This document shows positions 1-12,463 of a stretch of 37,821 nt of DNA, piece by piece. The position numbers and the translations under genes are program-made. Under the pieces are notes generated by a model. The model searched no databases and had not been told where the DNA came from. It saw only the letters and a list, made by a program, of their open reading frames with translations. Each line of letters opens with the position of its first letter. The first letter of the stretch is position 1. The DNA is from Bacillota bacterium (lineage in GTDB: Bacteria; Bacillota; Clostridia; CAKSNL01; HGM11501): positions 1 through 37,821 of the forward strand of contig JAUZPY010000008.1 of assembly GCA_030705805.1 (NCBI GenBank). The letters run 5' to 3'.

Positions 1-35
1 ATCTAAAGTAATTCTTTCTACTTTTGTTTACCCTA

Positions 36-1430
36 TTAATATTCAGCGTTTCCGACTGTTCTTGGATATGGTATTACGTCACGAATATTTGAAACTCCTG
101 TAAGGTACATAATAATACGCTCAAAACCAAGTCCGTAGCCGGCATGTTTAGTACCGCCAAACCTTCTTAAGTTTATATACCACCAGTAGTCATTTTCATT
201 AAGACCAAGCTCTTCCATTCTCTTAGTTAAAACATCAAGACGTTCTTCCCTCTGGCTTCCTCCTATTATCTCTCCTACTCCGGGAACAAGAAGGTCCATA
301 GCTGCAACAGTCTTATTATCATCATTCATTCTCATATAAAAAGACTTAATCTCTTTGGGGTAATCAATTACAAATACGGGCTTTTTAAATATCTGCTCTG
401 TCAAATAGCGCTCATGCTCGGTCTGTAGATCGCAGCCCCAGTCAACCGGATACTTAAATTCAGCTCCGCTCTCCTGAAGCAGTTTTACAGCCTCAGTATA
501 TGATACCTTTTGATAATCGCTTTGTGCAAGGGCCGTAAGTCTTTCGAGGAGTGTCTTATCAACAAAGCTGTTAAAGAACTCAAGCTCCTGTGTGCATTTT
601 GTAAGAACATGATTGATAATATGCTTTATCATGTCCCATGCAAGCTCCATATTGTCGTTTAAGTCGGCAAAAGCTATTTCAGGCTCTATCATCCAAAACT
701 CTGCCGCATGGCGTGCAGTGTTGGAATTTTCTGCACGGAAGGTCGGTCCGAAAGTGTAAATCTTGCCGAAAGCCATTGCATAGGTTTCGCCTTCCAGCTG
801 ACCTGAAACCGTAAGATTTGTACTCTTTCCGAAAAAATCTTGGGTCCAATCAATTGTGCCGTCCTCATTTTTAGGAGGGTTGTTAACATTAAGAGCAGTA
901 ACTCTAAACATTTCTCCTGCGCCTTCACAGTCAGAGCCGGTAATTAAAGGCGTATGTACGTAGACAAAGCCACGCTCGTTGAAGAAGGTATGAATTGCAT
1001 AAGCAACCTCACTTCTTACCCTGAATACCGCAGAAAACAGGTTCGTTCTGGGACGAAGATATGCCTGCTCACGCAAATATTCAACCGTATGTCTCTTTTT
1101 CTGCAAGGGATAATCGGGAGTAGAAGCACCCTCAACAGCGATTTCATTTGCTTTCAATTCAAATGGCTGCTGCATTCCGGGAGTAAGCTCCACCGTTCCT
1201 TTTACTATTATAGCGGAGCCTATATTCAGCTTTGCTATATCGTCATAATTTTTAATCTTTTCACGTTCAAATACTACCTGGACACCTTTAAAGCAGCTTC
1301 CGTCATTTAAATCAATAAATCCAAATGCTTTACTGTCACGGATAGACCTTATCCACCCGCCAAGGGTAATTTCCTTGCCTCCAAAGTTTTCCATGTTAGA
1401 ATAAATGTTTTTTATGTACTCTCTTTTCAT
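36..1430 (-). CDS. asnS: Asparaginyl-tRNA synthetase
   Basis: 464-aa ORF with N-terminal OB-fold ([21 protein letters not shown]), class II aaRS motifs ([47 protein letters not shown]). Confidence 0.95.
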   Translation of the reverse strand: MKREYIKNIYSNMENFGGKEITLGGWIRSIRDSKAFGFIDLNDGSCFKGVQVVFEREKIKNYDDIAKLNIGSAIIVKGTVELTPGMQQPFELKANEIAVEGASTPDYPLQKKRHTVEYLREQAYLRPRTNLFSAVFRVRSEVAYAIHTFFNERGFVYVHTPLITGSDCEGAGEMFRVTALNVNNPPKNEDGTIDWTQDFFGKSTNLTVSGQLEGETYAMAFGKIYTFGPTFRAENSNTARHAAEFWMIEPEIAFADLNDNMELAWDMIKHIINHVLTKCTQELEFFNSFVDKTLLERLTALAQSDYQKVSYTEAVKLLQESGAEFKYPVDWGCDLQTEHERYLTEQIFKKPVFVIDYPKEIKSFYMRMNDDNKTVAAMDLLVPGVGEIIGGSQREERLDVLTKRMEELGLNENDYWWYINLRRFGGTKHAGYGLGFERIIMYLTGVSNIRDVIPYPRTVGNAEY

Positions 1431-1442
1431 GTAGACACCCCT

Positions 1443-2159
1443 TTATTTTCTGGTCTTGCCAAGGTATGCTTCTTTGATTCTTTCGTCTGATAAAAGCTCC
1501 CGGCCAATTCCGGTCATACTAACCGTACCTGTTTCAAGTACATAGGCAGTATTAGCAACCTGAAGGGCCATATTAGCATTCTGCTCAACTAAAAGAACCG
1601 TTATACCTTGAGAATTTATAGTTTTTATAATGTCAAATATACTTTTTACAACCAAAGGAGCAAGACCTAAAGAAGGCTCGTCCATCATTATAAGATTTGG
1701 TCTGCTCATAAGAGCACGGCCAACTGCAAGCATTTGCTGCTCGCCTCCGGATAATGTACCTGCAAGCTGCCATTCACGCTCTTTTAAGCGGGGGAACAAT
1801 TCAAAAACAAATTCAAAGTCCTTATCCAAGCTGTCTTTTCTTAAATAAGCTCCCACACGAAGGTTTTCTTTAACCGTTAGGTTGGCAAAAACTCTTCTTC
1901 CTTCAGGTACTAATGTTATTCCGGAACTTACTATAGCATCCGGAGATTTACCTAATATTTCATGTCCCTTATAAATAATCGACGCTGTCTTAGGCTTTAC
2001 AATGCCTGCTATGGTTTTTAATGTTGTACTTTTTCCTGCACCGTTAGCACCTATAAGAGTAACAATTTCCCCTTCGGGAACGTCAATTGAAATACCCTTT
2101 ACAGCCTCAATTCCTCCGTAGGAGACAACCAGGTTTTTTATTTCAAGTATATTACTCAT
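1443..2159 (-). CDS. livF: Branched-chain amino acid ABC transporter ATP-binding protein LivF
   Basis: Walker A GANGAGKST, signature LSGGEQQML, Walker B LIMMDEPSLGL; overlaps livG by 8 nt. Confidence 0.93.
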   Translation of the reverse strand: MSNILEIKNLVVSYGGIEAVKGISIDVPEGEIVTLIGANGAGKSTTLKTIAGIVKPKTASIIYKGHEILGKSPDAIVSSGITLVPEGRRVFANLTVKENLRVGAYLRKDSLDKDFEFVFELFPRLKEREWQLAGTLSGGEQQMLAVGRALMSRPNLIMMDEPSLGLAPLVVKSIFDIIKTINSQGITVLLVEQNANMALQVANTAYVLETGTVSMTGIGRELLSDERIKEAYLGKTRK

Positions 2160-2994
2160 CTTCAGTTACCCCCAGATATGCATCAATAACTTTCTGGTTT
2201 GCTTGAATTTCATCGGGAGTTCCCGAAGCTATAAGCTTTCCGAAATCAATAGCATAAATTCTGTCTGATATATCCATAACCAAATTCATATGATGCTCAA
2301 TTAAAAGAATCGTAAGCTTAAACTTATCACGAATATCGTGAATAAATGCTGTAAGATCATCTGTTTCCTGAGGGTTCATACCTGCTGCCGGCTCATCCAA
2401 AAGAAGCAAGTCGGGTTCAGTCGCCAATGCTCTGGCTATTTCCAAACGGCGCTGTTTGCCGTATGGCAGGCTGGTTGCCGCTTCGTCTTTTACATCTTCT
2501 AATCCTACAATACGCAGCAGTTCCAAAGTTTCGCTGCGCATCTTAGCTTCTTCTTTATAATTCAGCTTAAAGGTTGCAGTAAATAAATTGCTTGTACGGC
2601 GCAGATGCCTTGCAACGAGAACGTTTTCAAAAACAGTCTGACTTTTAAACAGACGAATATTCTGAAAGGTTCTGGCTACCCCAAGCTTTGTAATCTGGTC
2701 GGGAGTTTTAACAACCGTTTTTGTGTATAATCCTTTATTTTCACCGGCATATAATTTTTTCATCTTACCCTTTGGATAATTAGACAGAAGGGTCTGCCCA
2801 TTTAACTCAATAGAACCGTTAGTGGCTTCATAAACGCCGGTAATCACGTTAAATACTGTTGTTTTACCTGCACCGTTGGGGCCTATAAGGGATACTATTT
2901 CACCCTCGTTAACTTCTAAAGATAAGTTGTTTACTGCTACAACACCACCAAACTGCATTGTAACATTGCTTAGAGTAAGTACATTTTTACTCAT
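2152..2994 (-). CDS. livG: Branched-chain amino acid ABC transporter ATP-binding protein LivG
   Basis: Walker [37 protein letters not shown] typical of LivG. Confidence 0.93.
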   Translation of the reverse strand: MSKNVLTLSNVTMQFGGVVAVNNLSLEVNEGEIVSLIGPNGAGKTTVFNVITGVYEATNGSIELNGQTLLSNYPKGKMKKLYAGENKGLYTKTVVKTPDQITKLGVARTFQNIRLFKSQTVFENVLVARHLRRTSNLFTATFKLNYKEEAKMRSETLELLRIVGLEDVKDEAATSLPYGKQRRLEIARALATEPDLLLLDEPAAGMNPQETDDLTAFIHDIRDKFKLTILLIEHHMNLVMDISDRIYAIDFGKLIASGTPDEIQANQKVIDAYLGVTEDE

Positions 2995-2996
2995 TC

Positions 2997-4160
2997 TTAT
3001 GCCTCCTTACTCTTTTTGGGTGCGGACTTTATAAAAGTCTTTTTGAACCAATTCCAGACTCCGGCAGGAGTTAGTTCCCTGGTACCCATTATTCCCTGAC
3101 GATAGAACAGCACTATTGCCATTATAATTATAGAGAAAACAACTTTACGGAACCCCGACCGAAGAAATGGAACTTTCACTCCGCCAACATATTTTTCCGC
3201 ATCAAGGAAACGAAGCCACCATTCACTTGCGGCAATAAAGAGAAATGAACTGATACAGCTACCTGTTATAGATCCTATTCCGCCGATAACTACAACCAGC
3301 AAAATTTCATAGGTCATTGCGGATTTAAATGCAGATGCCTGAATGGTTGTCTGATACATTGCCAAAAGCGCCCCCGATATACCTGCAAAGAAGGAGCTAA
3401 TGCAGAATGCAATTTGTTTATGTTTAGCTAAATTAATACCCATCGCTTCAGCGGCAATTTCATCATCACGAATTGCCTTGAAAGCTCGTCCATATGTTGA
3501 ATTTATAAGCAGTACAATTATGGCAATACAAATACCGGAGGCAATAAAAGCGTATATAGTCGCCCCTGTTACATTTCCTGTTTTGCCAAAAATATCGCAC
3601 GTTATTTTCTGAATCCACTTTGAAAATCCTGTAGAATCAAGACTCGGGAATTTTCTTAAAAGATTAGAGCCATTAGTAATAGGGCCAAGCGCGTTCCATT
3701 GAAATATCGCTCTTATTATTTCCGCAAAGCCTAATGTTGCTATTGCAAGATAGTCACTTTTAAGTCTTAATACCGGCAGACCTATCAAAAATGCAAATAC
3801 AGCCGCCATAACACCGGCAAGTATTATAGAAATGGTAACCGGCAGATTAAATTTAATTAATCCTCCGCCAAAGTACTGATATACAGCAGTCCTCGCCTCG
3901 TTAGGTATTGTAAATATTGCATATGTATAGGCACCTATAAGCATAAAGCCTGCTTGTCCAAGGGAAAACAAACCTGTAAATCCGTTTAAGAGGTTCATTG
4001 ATACCGCAACCAGAGCGTAAATAACACCTTTTTGTAATACAATAAAAATCATGTTTGATGGGCTTAAAAAAAGCTCCATTAAATAAAGTCCAAAAAGCAG
4101 TAATATAATTAAAATAGTAGATACTGTTAAATTGATTTTTTTCTTACTTTTTTCTAACAT
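2997..4160 (-). CDS. livM: Branched-chain amino acid ABC transporter permease LivM
   Basis: Multi-TM protein with [16 protein letters not shown] and GGIGSITGS motifs; position in liv cluster. Confidence 0.92.
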   Translation of the reverse strand: MLEKSKKKINLTVSTILIILLLFGLYLMELFLSPSNMIFIVLQKGVIYALVAVSMNLLNGFTGLFSLGQAGFMLIGAYTYAIFTIPNEARTAVYQYFGGGLIKFNLPVTISIILAGVMAAVFAFLIGLPVLRLKSDYLAIATLGFAEIIRAIFQWNALGPITNGSNLLRKFPSLDSTGFSKWIQKITCDIFGKTGNVTGATIYAFIASGICIAIIVLLINSTYGRAFKAIRDDEIAAEAMGINLAKHKQIAFCISSFFAGISGALLAMYQTTIQASAFKSAMTYEILLVVVIGGIGSITGSCISSFLFIAASEWWLRFLDAEKYVGGVKVPFLRSGFRKVVFSIIIMAIVLFYRQGIMGTRELTPAGVWNWFKKTFIKSAPKKSKEA

Positions 4161-4175
4161 AATTTCTGCCCTCCC

Positions 4176-5060
4176 TCAGACTTTATCTGTTGACTTTTCT
4201 CCGAAAAGTCCAGTGGGCTTAAATACCAAAATTATAATTAAGAGGGCAAAAGTAAAAGCATCAGAGAAGGTTGTCCAACCAACGCCTTTAATTATATTTT
4301 CACATATGCCTATTATAAAAGCACCTACAACAGCACCTGGTATGGACCCTATGCCACCAAACACAGCAGCTACAAAAGCCTTAAGACCAGGCATAGCACC
4401 TGCTGTCGGGGTTACACCTGTATAATTTGTAAAATAAAGAAAGCTTCCTACCGCTGCAAGAAATGAGCCTATTAAAAAGGTCATGCTTATAACAGAATTT
4501 ATCCTTATCCCCATCAGCTGTGAAGTTTCAAAATCCTTTGATACCGCACGCATTGCTATACCGATTTTGGTATATTTTATTAAAAGCACCAACATAGTTA
4601 CAAGAAGTATGGTAAGCACAGGTGTAACAAGTGTTACAACCTTCGTGGTAGTACCAAGGAAAGTAACAGTTTTGCTTATAGCCGGAATGGTGGGATACCT
4701 CTGAGAAAGTCCGCCGGTTATATAAAGTGCAAGATTTTGCAAAAGATAGCTTACCCCGATTGCAGAAATCATTATAGACATACGCGGTGCGCTTCTTAAA
4801 GGCTTATATGCCACTTTCTCAATCATAACACCAATCACAACTGTTGTTAATATAACAAGCGGTATTGAAACGTACATGGGCATAGTAGCTGAAGCATATA
4901 CCATGATTACGCCTGCTACCATAAAAATATCGCCATGAGCAAAGTTAATCAGCCTCAGTATTCCGTATACCATTGTATAGCCAATCGCTATAAGAGCGTA
5001 CTGACCTCCAACAGATATACCGGCAAATATGTAAGGTAGGTTTTGTGTAATCCAATTCAT
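4176..5060 (-). CDS. livH: Branched-chain amino acid ABC transporter permease LivH
   Basis: MVYGILRLINFAHGDIFM and VAAVFGGIGSIPGAVVGAFIIG motifs. Confidence 0.92.
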   Translation of the reverse strand: MNWITQNLPYIFAGISVGGQYALIAIGYTMVYGILRLINFAHGDIFMVAGVIMVYASATMPMYVSIPLVILTTVVIGVMIEKVAYKPLRSAPRMSIMISAIGVSYLLQNLALYITGGLSQRYPTIPAISKTVTFLGTTTKVVTLVTPVLTILLVTMLVLLIKYTKIGIAMRAVSKDFETSQLMGIRINSVISMTFLIGSFLAAVGSFLYFTNYTGVTPTAGAMPGLKAFVAAVFGGIGSIPGAVVGAFIIGICENIIKGVGWTTFSDAFTFALLIIILVFKPTGLFGEKSTDKV

Positions 5061-5451
5061 AGAAAAACCTCCTAAAAATAAAGTTTAGGCAATACGATAT
5101 GTCATTTAAGCTAACCAACGTGCATTAATTAAATACGGTTTTGAATGCTTTTTCCTGCTTAGACATAAGGAGTAAAGCTCTATATGCCCTGTCCTTGTTA
5201 AATTTCCGTCCTTCTTATCTTACGGATTTTGCATGGCGACAAGTGCTGCGATTCTTACGCACGAAAAGACAAAAATTTTCCTAAGAGCGCACGTCGTAGG
5301 GTTTTACGCCCTTATACCTAAGCTTATATACAGAAATTTCAGCCTTACTGCAAATTTAATATAAGGTATGAAATTACATATAGCTTTAGGAAAACTTAAA
5401 GATTAGCTAATAAAAAATGTGTTCTTAAATTGAAACCTAATATCTAATATT

Positions 5452-5476
5452 GGCGGGGGTAAAAATTACCCCCGCC
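5452..5476 (-). other. GC-rich hairpin in livJ-livH intergenic region
   Basis: GGCGGGGGTAA-AAA-TTACCCCCGCC, 11-bp stem, no U-tract on the minus strand. Confidence 0.8.
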
Positions 5477-5527
5477 TATAAATCGTTATACAAGAGAATT
5501 TCTACATCAAGCTTCTATCTCGAAAGC

Positions 5528-6718
5528 TTATTTGTTTGCACTTTTTACGCCTTGTACTGCTACAAAGTCCCATGCGCCTTTTTGGGTATTAGCGCACTTT
5601 ACATATGCAACGTCACGCTTAGCATCGCCATTATCATCAAATGCGATATCTCCTGAAACGCCTGTGTACTTAACTCCCTTAAGTGCCTGCTTTATAGCCT
5701 GGGGATCTTTAGATCCTGCAGCCTTAATAGCTTCAAGTGCTACAAAATATGCATCATAACCCATTGCTGTTACTGCTGCAACGGTATCATCTCCGCCGTT
5801 ATTTGTAAGACGTGTGGGGTCTGCACTTATCCATTCCTTAACGCCTTTATCAAATTCAGGTGCGCCGCCTTCCTGATAGAAGGTTGTTACATATATCTTA
5901 ACATCCTTGCCTTTAGATGCGTTAAGTATAACATTGGAATCCCAAGTGTCTCCTGCCATAATCGGCATTTTAAGACCTTGTGAAGCAGCCTGTTCGATAA
6001 GTAATGCTGCAGCTTCTGTAGATACAGGAGCAAAGAATACATCTGCGCCGGAATTCTTAGCACTTGTTATATAAGATACAAAGTCGCTGTTGCCTTCCTG
6101 GAAGGTTTCAGAAACTACTGTTCCGCCAAGAGCTTCAAAAGCTTGTGTAAAGTAATGTCCTAAACCGCCTGAATAGTCGTCTCCAAGCTTTGTAAGACAG
6201 TAAGCTTTTTTAGCTTTGAATTTATCGTTTGCAAAGTTAGCAAGTACTGTGCCCTGGAAAGGATCAAGGAAGCAAATACGGAAATAGTGATCATTTCCTT
6301 CTGTTACCTGTGGGTTTGTACAAGTTATGCCTATTACAGGAATACCTGCTTTACCAAATACATCAGATGCTGCAATAGAAACACCGGAACCATAAGAACC
6401 AAGTGCTACAGAAACACCTTTGCTTACTAATGATGATGCAGCAGAAGGACCCTTATCATTTGAAGATTCATTGTCTACAACTTCAAGCTTTACATCATAT
6501 TTCTTGCCGTTGATGTCAACTGTGTTAACCTTGCTGTTTGCATACTGAACGCCAAGTGTTTCCTGTTTTCCGCCTGCCCCGTTGTCACCGGAAGCCGGTT
6601 CATAAACACCTATGTAAATAACGTTGTCATTTGCTGCTTCTTTTGTTCCGCCACCACAAGCAGTAAATGTTGCCATGGGCATAACTAATGCCAAGGTAAT
6701 AGCAAGTATTTTTTTCAT
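5528..6718 (-). CDS. livJ: Branched-chain amino acid ABC transporter substrate-binding lipoprotein
   Basis: Lipoprotein signal MKKILAITLALVMPMATFTACGGG; periplasmic-binding-protein type I fold; adjacent to livHMGF. Start placed at internal Met after GGAGG-like RBS rather than ORF start 6757. Confidence 0.88.
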   Translation of the reverse strand: MKKILAITLALVMPMATFTACGGGTKEAANDNVIYIGVYEPASGDNGAGGKQETLGVQYANSKVNTVDINGKKYDVKLEVVDNESSNDKGPSAASSLVSKGVSVALGSYGSGVSIAASDVFGKAGIPVIGITCTNPQVTEGNDHYFRICFLDPFQGTVLANFANDKFKAKKAYCLTKLGDDYSGGLGHYFTQAFEALGGTVVSETFQEGNSDFVSYITSAKNSGADVFFAPVSTEAAALLIEQAASQGLKMPIMAGDTWDSNVILNASKGKDVKIYVTTFYQEGGAPEFDKGVKEWISADPTRLTNNGGDDTVAAVTAMGYDAYFVALEAIKAAGSKDPQAIKQALKGVKYTGVSGDIAFDDNGDAKRDVAYVKCANTQKGAWDFVAVQGVKSANK

Positions 6719-6781
6719 ATTCGAACTCCTCCCAATATAAGTATGTTTCTTCTGCATTATTAATATTAATAACGCTCTTAA

Positions 6782-6810
6782 ATTTTAACATATTTAATAT
6801 AGGATGTCAA
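6782..6810 (-). promoter_or_regulatory. Promoter upstream of livJ-type gene
   Basis: Minus strand TTGACA (6810-6805), 17-nt spacer, TAAAAT (6787-6782). Confidence 0.75.
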
Positions 6811-6973
6811 TATTTATTATTGCTCTAAAACAGTACTTAGTTGTGACTATTTCCCAATTTTTTAGAATTTTAGCCCTAAAATTATGCATTTTTTGACAAT
6901 TTTTTAGCATTCGATAACAATTTTGACCAATGGCTTCTTGTCGGTTTTTTTACATTGCTTTTTTACAGTTACA

Positions 6974-8164
6974 TTATGCAAAGTTACTCAAACATTTTTT
7001 AAGTCTTTGCATTGCTTCTTTTGTTTTTTCCGCACTAGAAAAAGCTGTCAGGCGAAAAAAGCCCTCTCCTTCTTTGCCGAATCCTTCACCGGGAGTTCCT
7101 ACAACCCATGCTTTATCCAAAAGAAAATCAAAAAACTCCCAGGAGCCCATGTTCTTAGGACATTTAAGCCATATGTACGGTGAATTCTTTCCGCCTACGT
7201 ACCATATCTTAAGGCCATCTAAAGTATCTGTTATTATTTTTGCATTTTGACGATAGTAATTAAGATTTTCCGCTATTTGCTTTTGCCCTTCTTCTGTAAA
7301 TACAGCCGCAGCTCCTCTTTGTACTATATAGGACACCCCGTTAAACTTTGTAGTCTGACGGCGTAGCCACAGTTTATTAACTTTGGTTTTGTTTACTATT
7401 AAGTCAAAAGGTACTACCGTATACCCGCATCTGGTACCTGTAAAACCTGCCGTTTTAGAAAAAGAACAAAATTCGATAGCGCAGGTTTTAGCTCCGTCAA
7501 TTTCATAGATGCTGCGGGGCAGTTTATCTACTACAAAAGCTTCATAGGCTGAATCGAACAGCAGAATGCTGTTATGTTTATTTGCAAAATCCACCCATGC
7601 TTTCAGCTGTTCATAATCATATACCGCTCCGGTGGGATTATTGGGAGAACAAAGATAAATAATATCTGCTGCTAAGCTTTCATCCGGCATCGGAAGAAAC
7701 CCGTTGTCAGATGATGCATCAGCATAAAGAATTTTTCTGCCGGCCATAACGTTTGTATCAACATAAACAGGGTAAACCGGGTCTGTTACAAGAACCGTAT
7801 TATCGCTTCCTAAAATATCAAGGATATTACCCAGGTCACTTTTAGCTCCATCGGAAATAAAAATTTCATCGGGATCTAACTTTATGCCTTTTTTCAGATA
7901 GTAATCACCTATTGCATTTTTTAAAAAATCATATCCCTGTTCAGGGCCATAGCCATGAAATGTCTCTGCCTTCCCCATTTCATCCACTGCTTTATGCATA
8001 GCTTCAACCACTGCTTCCGGAAGAGGACGGGTAACATCGCCGATTCCCATGCGAATAACATCCGCATCGGAATGTTCTTTTGTATATTTATTAACACGGT
8101 TTGCTATTTCTGAAAATAAATAGCTTTCAGAAAGCTTTAAGTAATTTTCATTTATCGTTGCCAT
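6974..8164 (-). CDS. dapL: LL-diaminopimelate aminotransferase
   Basis: [62 protein letters not shown]; next to dapF. Confidence 0.92.
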   Translation of the reverse strand: MATINENYLKLSESYLFSEIANRVNKYTKEHSDADVIRMGIGDVTRPLPEAVVEAMHKAVDEMGKAETFHGYGPEQGYDFLKNAIGDYYLKKGIKLDPDEIFISDGAKSDLGNILDILGSDNTVLVTDPVYPVYVDTNVMAGRKILYADASSDNGFLPMPDESLAADIIYLCSPNNPTGAVYDYEQLKAWVDFANKHNSILLFDSAYEAFVVDKLPRSIYEIDGAKTCAIEFCSFSKTAGFTGTRCGYTVVPFDLIVNKTKVNKLWLRRQTTKFNGVSYIVQRGAAAVFTEEGQKQIAENLNYYRQNAKIITDTLDGLKIWYVGGKNSPYIWLKCPKNMGSWEFFDFLLDKAWVVGTPGEGFGKEGEGFFRLTAFSSAEKTKEAMQRLKKCLSNFA

Positions 8165-11100
8165 TAAATATACACCTCACCGTCAAATACTTTTATGCAG
8201 GGACCGGTTAGGTATACCGTATCTTCGGTATACTTAACAGTAAGTTCCCCTCCCACAAGAATTACTTTAATGTTTTCATTTATAGGACAATATCCGTTGA
8301 GTACCGAAGCCACTACCGAAGCGCAGGCGCCTGTACCACACGCAAAGGTTTCTCCGCTTCCTCTTTCCCAAACACGCATTTTTATAGTATGGGAATCAAT
8401 GATTTTAACAAATTCTGTGTTGACTCTTTCCGGGAACAAGTCATCATTTTCAAATTTCGGACCAATCTTTTCAAGATCCAATGAATCCACATTGTCGCAA
8501 AATACGATACAATGAGGATTACCCATAGAAACACAAGTAATTTCATAAGGAATTTCGTTTATGGAAACCTTACGGCTTACAACCATATTGCCGTCAAGCT
8601 TAACAGGAATTTTTGAGGGTTCAAGCTCAGCTTTTCCCATATCAACCTGTACTGTGTATACCTTGTCATCTTTAGTTGTAAGTTCCAGATACTTAATACC
8701 GCTCTTGGTTTCGATGCTGAGCTCTTTCTTGCCAATTTTCCTTACATCATATAAATATTTTCCCACGCATCTAATGGCATTGCCGCACATATTGCCTTCG
8801 CTGCCGTCAAGATTAAACATACGCATTTTTGCATCGGCAACATCCGATGGACAGATGAGGACAATACCGTCACCGCCAACTCCAAAATGCCGATCTGAAA
8901 GATAAACTGATAAAGATTCGGGGGAGTCAATTTTTTGTTCAAAGCAGTCAATGTAGATATAATCATTTCCGCATCCTTGCATTTTTGTAAACTTAAGCTT
9001 CATTTTTTCTTCCCTCATATTATTTATATCTATTATTTCCGTATTAATTTCACTGTAGCGGCTCATAATGCTGTCGGCAAGTGCGTTTGCCGTATCAATG
9101 CTGGTTACGCATGGAATGCCCAGCATACAAGCACGGCGACGAATTTTCACGCTGTCTCTTTGGGGAATACGTCCTTTTGTCGAAGTGGAAATAATGTATT
9201 TAATTTTGCCGCTCTCTATCAGCGTCATGCTGTTGAAATCGCTGTTTTCATAAATCTTAGGTACAGAAGTAACGGTAAAACCTGCATCGGTTAACACTTT
9301 AGCGTTACCTTCGGTAGCATAAAGCGAAAAGCCTAAGGTTACAAACTTTTTAGCTAAATCGGGGATTTCAAACCTGTCACCTTTTCTGACAGAAAAGAAT
9401 ACGCCGCCCTCTTTGTACATTTTATATCCTGCAGCGATAAGTCCTTTGTACAGCGCCTCTTTCAAATCTCTGCCTATACCCAAAACTTCACCTGTTGATT
9501 TCATTTCGGGGCCAAGCTGGGTATCTACATCTATAAGCTTTTCAAAGGAGAACACCGGAACCTTTACAGCAGTGTATGCAGATGTTTTATAGACACCGCT
9601 GCCATATCCAAGCTCAAAAAGCTTCTTCCCAAGGCTTACTTTAACTGCTAGGTCTACCATAGGAACACCCGTTACCTTAGATAAATACGGTACTGTACGG
9701 GATGCACGGGGGTTAACTTCTATTACGTAGATTTCATTTTTTGCTATAATATACTGTATGTTAACAATACCGATTGCGTTAAGCCCTTCGCATAATTTTT
9801 TTGTTGCAATAATAATTCGGTCTTTCATGTTATCATCTATATGCGTTGCAGGATAAACCGCAATGGAGTCACCGGAGTGTATGCCTGACCGCTCAATATG
9901 TTCCATAATACCCGGAATCAAAACATCTTCACCATCATAAATGGCATCTACTTCGATTTCCTTACCTTGCAGGTATTTATCAATCAACACAGGGTTTTCA
10001 ATTCCCCTATAGAGGATGATCTTCATATACTCAACAATGTCTTCATCGCTAAAGGCAATAATCATATTCTGACCGCCAAGTACATAGGAAGGACGCATAA
10101 GTACAGGATATCCGAGATCATTCGCTGCTTTTAAAGCTGACTCTTCATCCATAACAGTCGTCCCTTTCGGACGAGCTATGTTAAGGTCTTCCAGCAATCT
10201 ATCAAAGCGATCACGATCCTCTGCCATATCAATGCTGTCAGCAGAAGTTCCGACAATATTGTAGCCTGCTTTATCTAAAAACTTTGTTAATTTAATGGCC
10301 GTTTGTCCTCCAAATGCAACCACAACGCCGCACGGCTTTTCAACTTCTAAAATACTTCTTACATCCTCTTTTGTTAAGGGTTCAAAATAAAGTCTGTCCG
10401 CAGTATCAAAATCGGTGGAAACAGTTTCGGGATTGTTGTTTACGATTACAACCTCATAGCCCAGACTTTTCAGTACAAGCACACAATGAACCGAAGCATA
10501 GTCAAATTCAATTCCCTGTCCGATACGAATAGGTCCTGAACCGAAAACAACTACTGTTTTTTCAGGATTTTTTATAAATGGAGTTACTTCGTTCTCGCCG
10601 CCGCTTTCAGCTGAATTATATGTTGCATAAAAGTACGGGGTTGTAGCTTCAAATTCTCCTGCACAGGTATCTACCATTTTAAAAGTAGGTGCTAATCTAA
10701 AATCAAACTTGCTGCCGCTGATTTTTTCAAGAGAATTATCCAAAAAGCCTAATTTTTTACCTTCATAATAGGTTTCGAAATCAATAGGGCATCCCGTAAT
10801 TTTTTTCTCGTAATTTACAATGTTCTTAAGTTTACATAAGAACCAACGGTCAATTTTTGTTATGTCAAATATATAATCTTCTGATACTCCACGCTTTAAA
10901 GCTTCATAGACAACAAACAAGCGGGTATCGTTCTGCTCATATAATTTTTTATCCAGCTCTTCATCGGTAAGCTTACTTACCCATGCAAGATTTAACGTAT
11001 CGGCAGAAATCTCCGCACCTCTGACTGCTTTCATAATAGCAGATTCAAAGCTGTCGGAAATACTCATAACCTCGCCGGTTGCTTTCATTTGTGTGCCAAG

Positions 11101-12222
11101 ACTTTTCTTAGCATAAACAAATTTATCAAAAGGCCATTTGGGGAATTTAACCGCAACGTAGTCAAGAGCCGGCTCAAAAGCCGCATAGGTTGTTCCTGTT
11201 ACTGCATTTTGAATTTCATCTAATGTGTACCCGATTGCTATTTTGGTTGCTACCTTAGCAATGGGATAGCCGGTAGCTTTAGAAGCTAATGCAGAGGAAC
11301 GGGATACTCTGGGATTTACCTCTATTACAGCATATTCAAAAGAATCCGGCTTTAATGCAAACTGACAGTTACATCCACCGCAAACCTTTAGTGCTTCAAT
11401 TATTTTAAGTGCTGCACTTCGCAGCATCTGATATTCTTTATCTGCAAGAGTTACCGCAGGGGCAATAACAATACTGTCTCCGGTATGTATACCTACAGGA
11501 TCAAAGTTTTCCATGGAGCAGACTGTAACAGCATTACCTTTTGCGTCACGGATTACCTCAAACTCAATTTCCTTCCAGCCTGCAATACAACGTTCAACCA
11601 GAATTTGAGAAATGGGAGAAAGCGCAATACCATTATGTGCAATCTCTTTAAGCTCTGCTTCATCCTCTGCAATACCTCCGCCGGTTCCGCCCAAAGTAAA
11701 CGCAGGACGAACAATTACCGGATAGCCGATTTCTTCGGCAAAAGAAAGAGCGTCCGGAACGGTTGTTACAACTTTTGACGGTACGCAAGGCTGCCCTATG
11801 GATTCCATTGTGTCCTTAAAAAGCTGACGGTCTTCTGCCTTGTCAATAGCTTCCGGAGAAGAGCCGAGAAGTGTTATGCCGTTCTTTTCCAAAAAGCCTT
11901 CATGTGCCAGCTGCATACAAAGGGTAAGGCCGGTCTGACCGCCAAGGCCTGATAAAATACTGTCAGGCTTTTCTTTTTCAATAATTCTTTTTACCATAGT
12001 TAATGTAAGCGGTTCAATATATATTCTATCTGCCATGATATGGTCGGTCATAATCGTGGCAGGGTTGGAATTCACAAGAACTATTTCAATCCCATATTCT
12101 TTAAGGGCACGGCAAGCTTGTGTTCCCGCGTAGTCAAATTCAGCTGCCTGACCAATAACAATAGGCCCGGAACCAATAACCAGGACTTTTTTAATATTGG
12201 GGTTTAATGGCATATAAGACAC
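8164..12222 (-). CDS. carB: Carbamoyl-phosphate synthase large subunit in frame with diaminopimelate epimerase (CarB-DapF)
   Basis: 1352-aa ORF: residues 1 to ~1070 are CarB with two ATP-grasp halves and MGS domain; residues ~1074-1352 are DapF ([48 protein letters not shown]). No stop codon between them. Internal ATG for dapF at 9003 (minus) preceded by GAGGG. Confidence 0.9.
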   Translation of the reverse strand: MSYMPLNPNIKKVLVIGSGPIVIGQAAEFDYAGTQACRALKEYGIEIVLVNSNPATIMTDHIMADRIYIEPLTLTMVKRIIEKEKPDSILSGLGGQTGLTLCMQLAHEGFLEKNGITLLGSSPEAIDKAEDRQLFKDTMESIGQPCVPSKVVTTVPDALSFAEEIGYPVIVRPAFTLGGTGGGIAEDEAELKEIAHNGIALSPISQILVERCIAGWKEIEFEVIRDAKGNAVTVCSMENFDPVGIHTGDSIVIAPAVTLADKEYQMLRSAALKIIEALKVCGGCNCQFALKPDSFEYAVIEVNPRVSRSSALASKATGYPIAKVATKIAIGYTLDEIQNAVTGTTYAAFEPALDYVAVKFPKWPFDKFVYAKKSLGTQMKATGEVMSISDSFESAIMKAVRGAEISADTLNLAWVSKLTDEELDKKLYEQNDTRLFVVYEALKRGVSEDYIFDITKIDRWFLCKLKNIVNYEKKITGCPIDFETYYEGKKLGFLDNSLEKISGSKFDFRLAPTFKMVDTCAGEFEATTPYFYATYNSAESGGENEVTPFIKNPEKTVVVFGSGPIRIGQGIEFDYASVHCVLVLKSLGYEVVIVNNNPETVSTDFDTADRLYFEPLTKEDVRSILEVEKPCGVVVAFGGQTAIKLTKFLDKAGYNIVGTSADSIDMAEDRDRFDRLLEDLNIARPKGTTVMDEESALKAANDLGYPVLMRPSYVLGGQNMIIAFSDEDIVEYMKIILYRGIENPVLIDKYLQGKEIEVDAIYDGEDVLIPGIMEHIERSGIHSGDSIAVYPATHIDDNMKDRIIIATKKLCEGLNAIGIVNIQYIIAKNEIYVIEVNPRASRTVPYLSKVTGVPMVDLAVKVSLGKKLFELGYGSGVYKTSAYTAVKVPVFSFEKLIDVDTQLGPEMKSTGEVLGIGRDLKEALYKGLIAAGYKMYKEGGVFFSVRKGDRFEIPDLAKKFVTLGFSLYATEGNAKVLTDAGFTVTSVPKIYENSDFNSMTLIESGKIKYIISTSTKGRIPQRDSVKIRRRACMLGIPCVTSIDTANALADSIMSRYSEINTEIIDINNMREEKMKLKFTKMQGCGNDYIYIDCFEQKIDSPESLSVYLSDRHFGVGGDGIVLICPSDVADAKMRMFNLDGSEGNMCGNAIRCVGKYLYDVRKIGKKELSIETKSGIKYLELTTKDDKVYTVQVDMGKAELEPSKIPVKLDGNMVVSRKVSINEIPYEITCVSMGNPHCIVFCDNVDSLDLEKIGPKFENDDLFPERVNTEFVKIIDSHTIKMRVWERGSGETFACGTGACASVVASVLNGYCPINENIKVILVGGELTVKYTEDTVYLTGPCIKVFDGEVYI

Positions 12223-12376
12223 CTCTTTCTATTGTTCATATCCCTTACTTAGGAAAAAGTTATTTTATTAAATACACATTTTACTACCTTAAAAACTATG
12301 TAATTATCTTATTTAATAAAATGCATAATGTCTGTCCTCTTTTGAATCAAGCTAAATTGTCTTGATATGGGGCTAA

Positions 12377-12463
12377 TTCAATAAACGCATTTATGCTTTT
12401 ATTGAATAAAACAGTATGCGGCTGCTTTATTCAATAAAATGCGTGTACACCACGCATTTTATT
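12377..12463. repeat. Two adjacent hairpin-forming inverted repeats in the carA-carB gap
   Basis: ATTCAATAAA-c-GCAT-tt-ATGC-t-TTTATTGAAT (12377-12407) and AATAAAATGCGTG-TACAC-CACGCATTTTATT (from about 12433 to 12463). Confidence 0.75.

Noticed and set aside
8195-11778. Multiple plus-strand ORFs opposite carB-dapF (and similar antisense ORFs opposite gltB, pyrG, livJ)
   Set aside because: Antisense shadows of strongly recognisable coding sequences.
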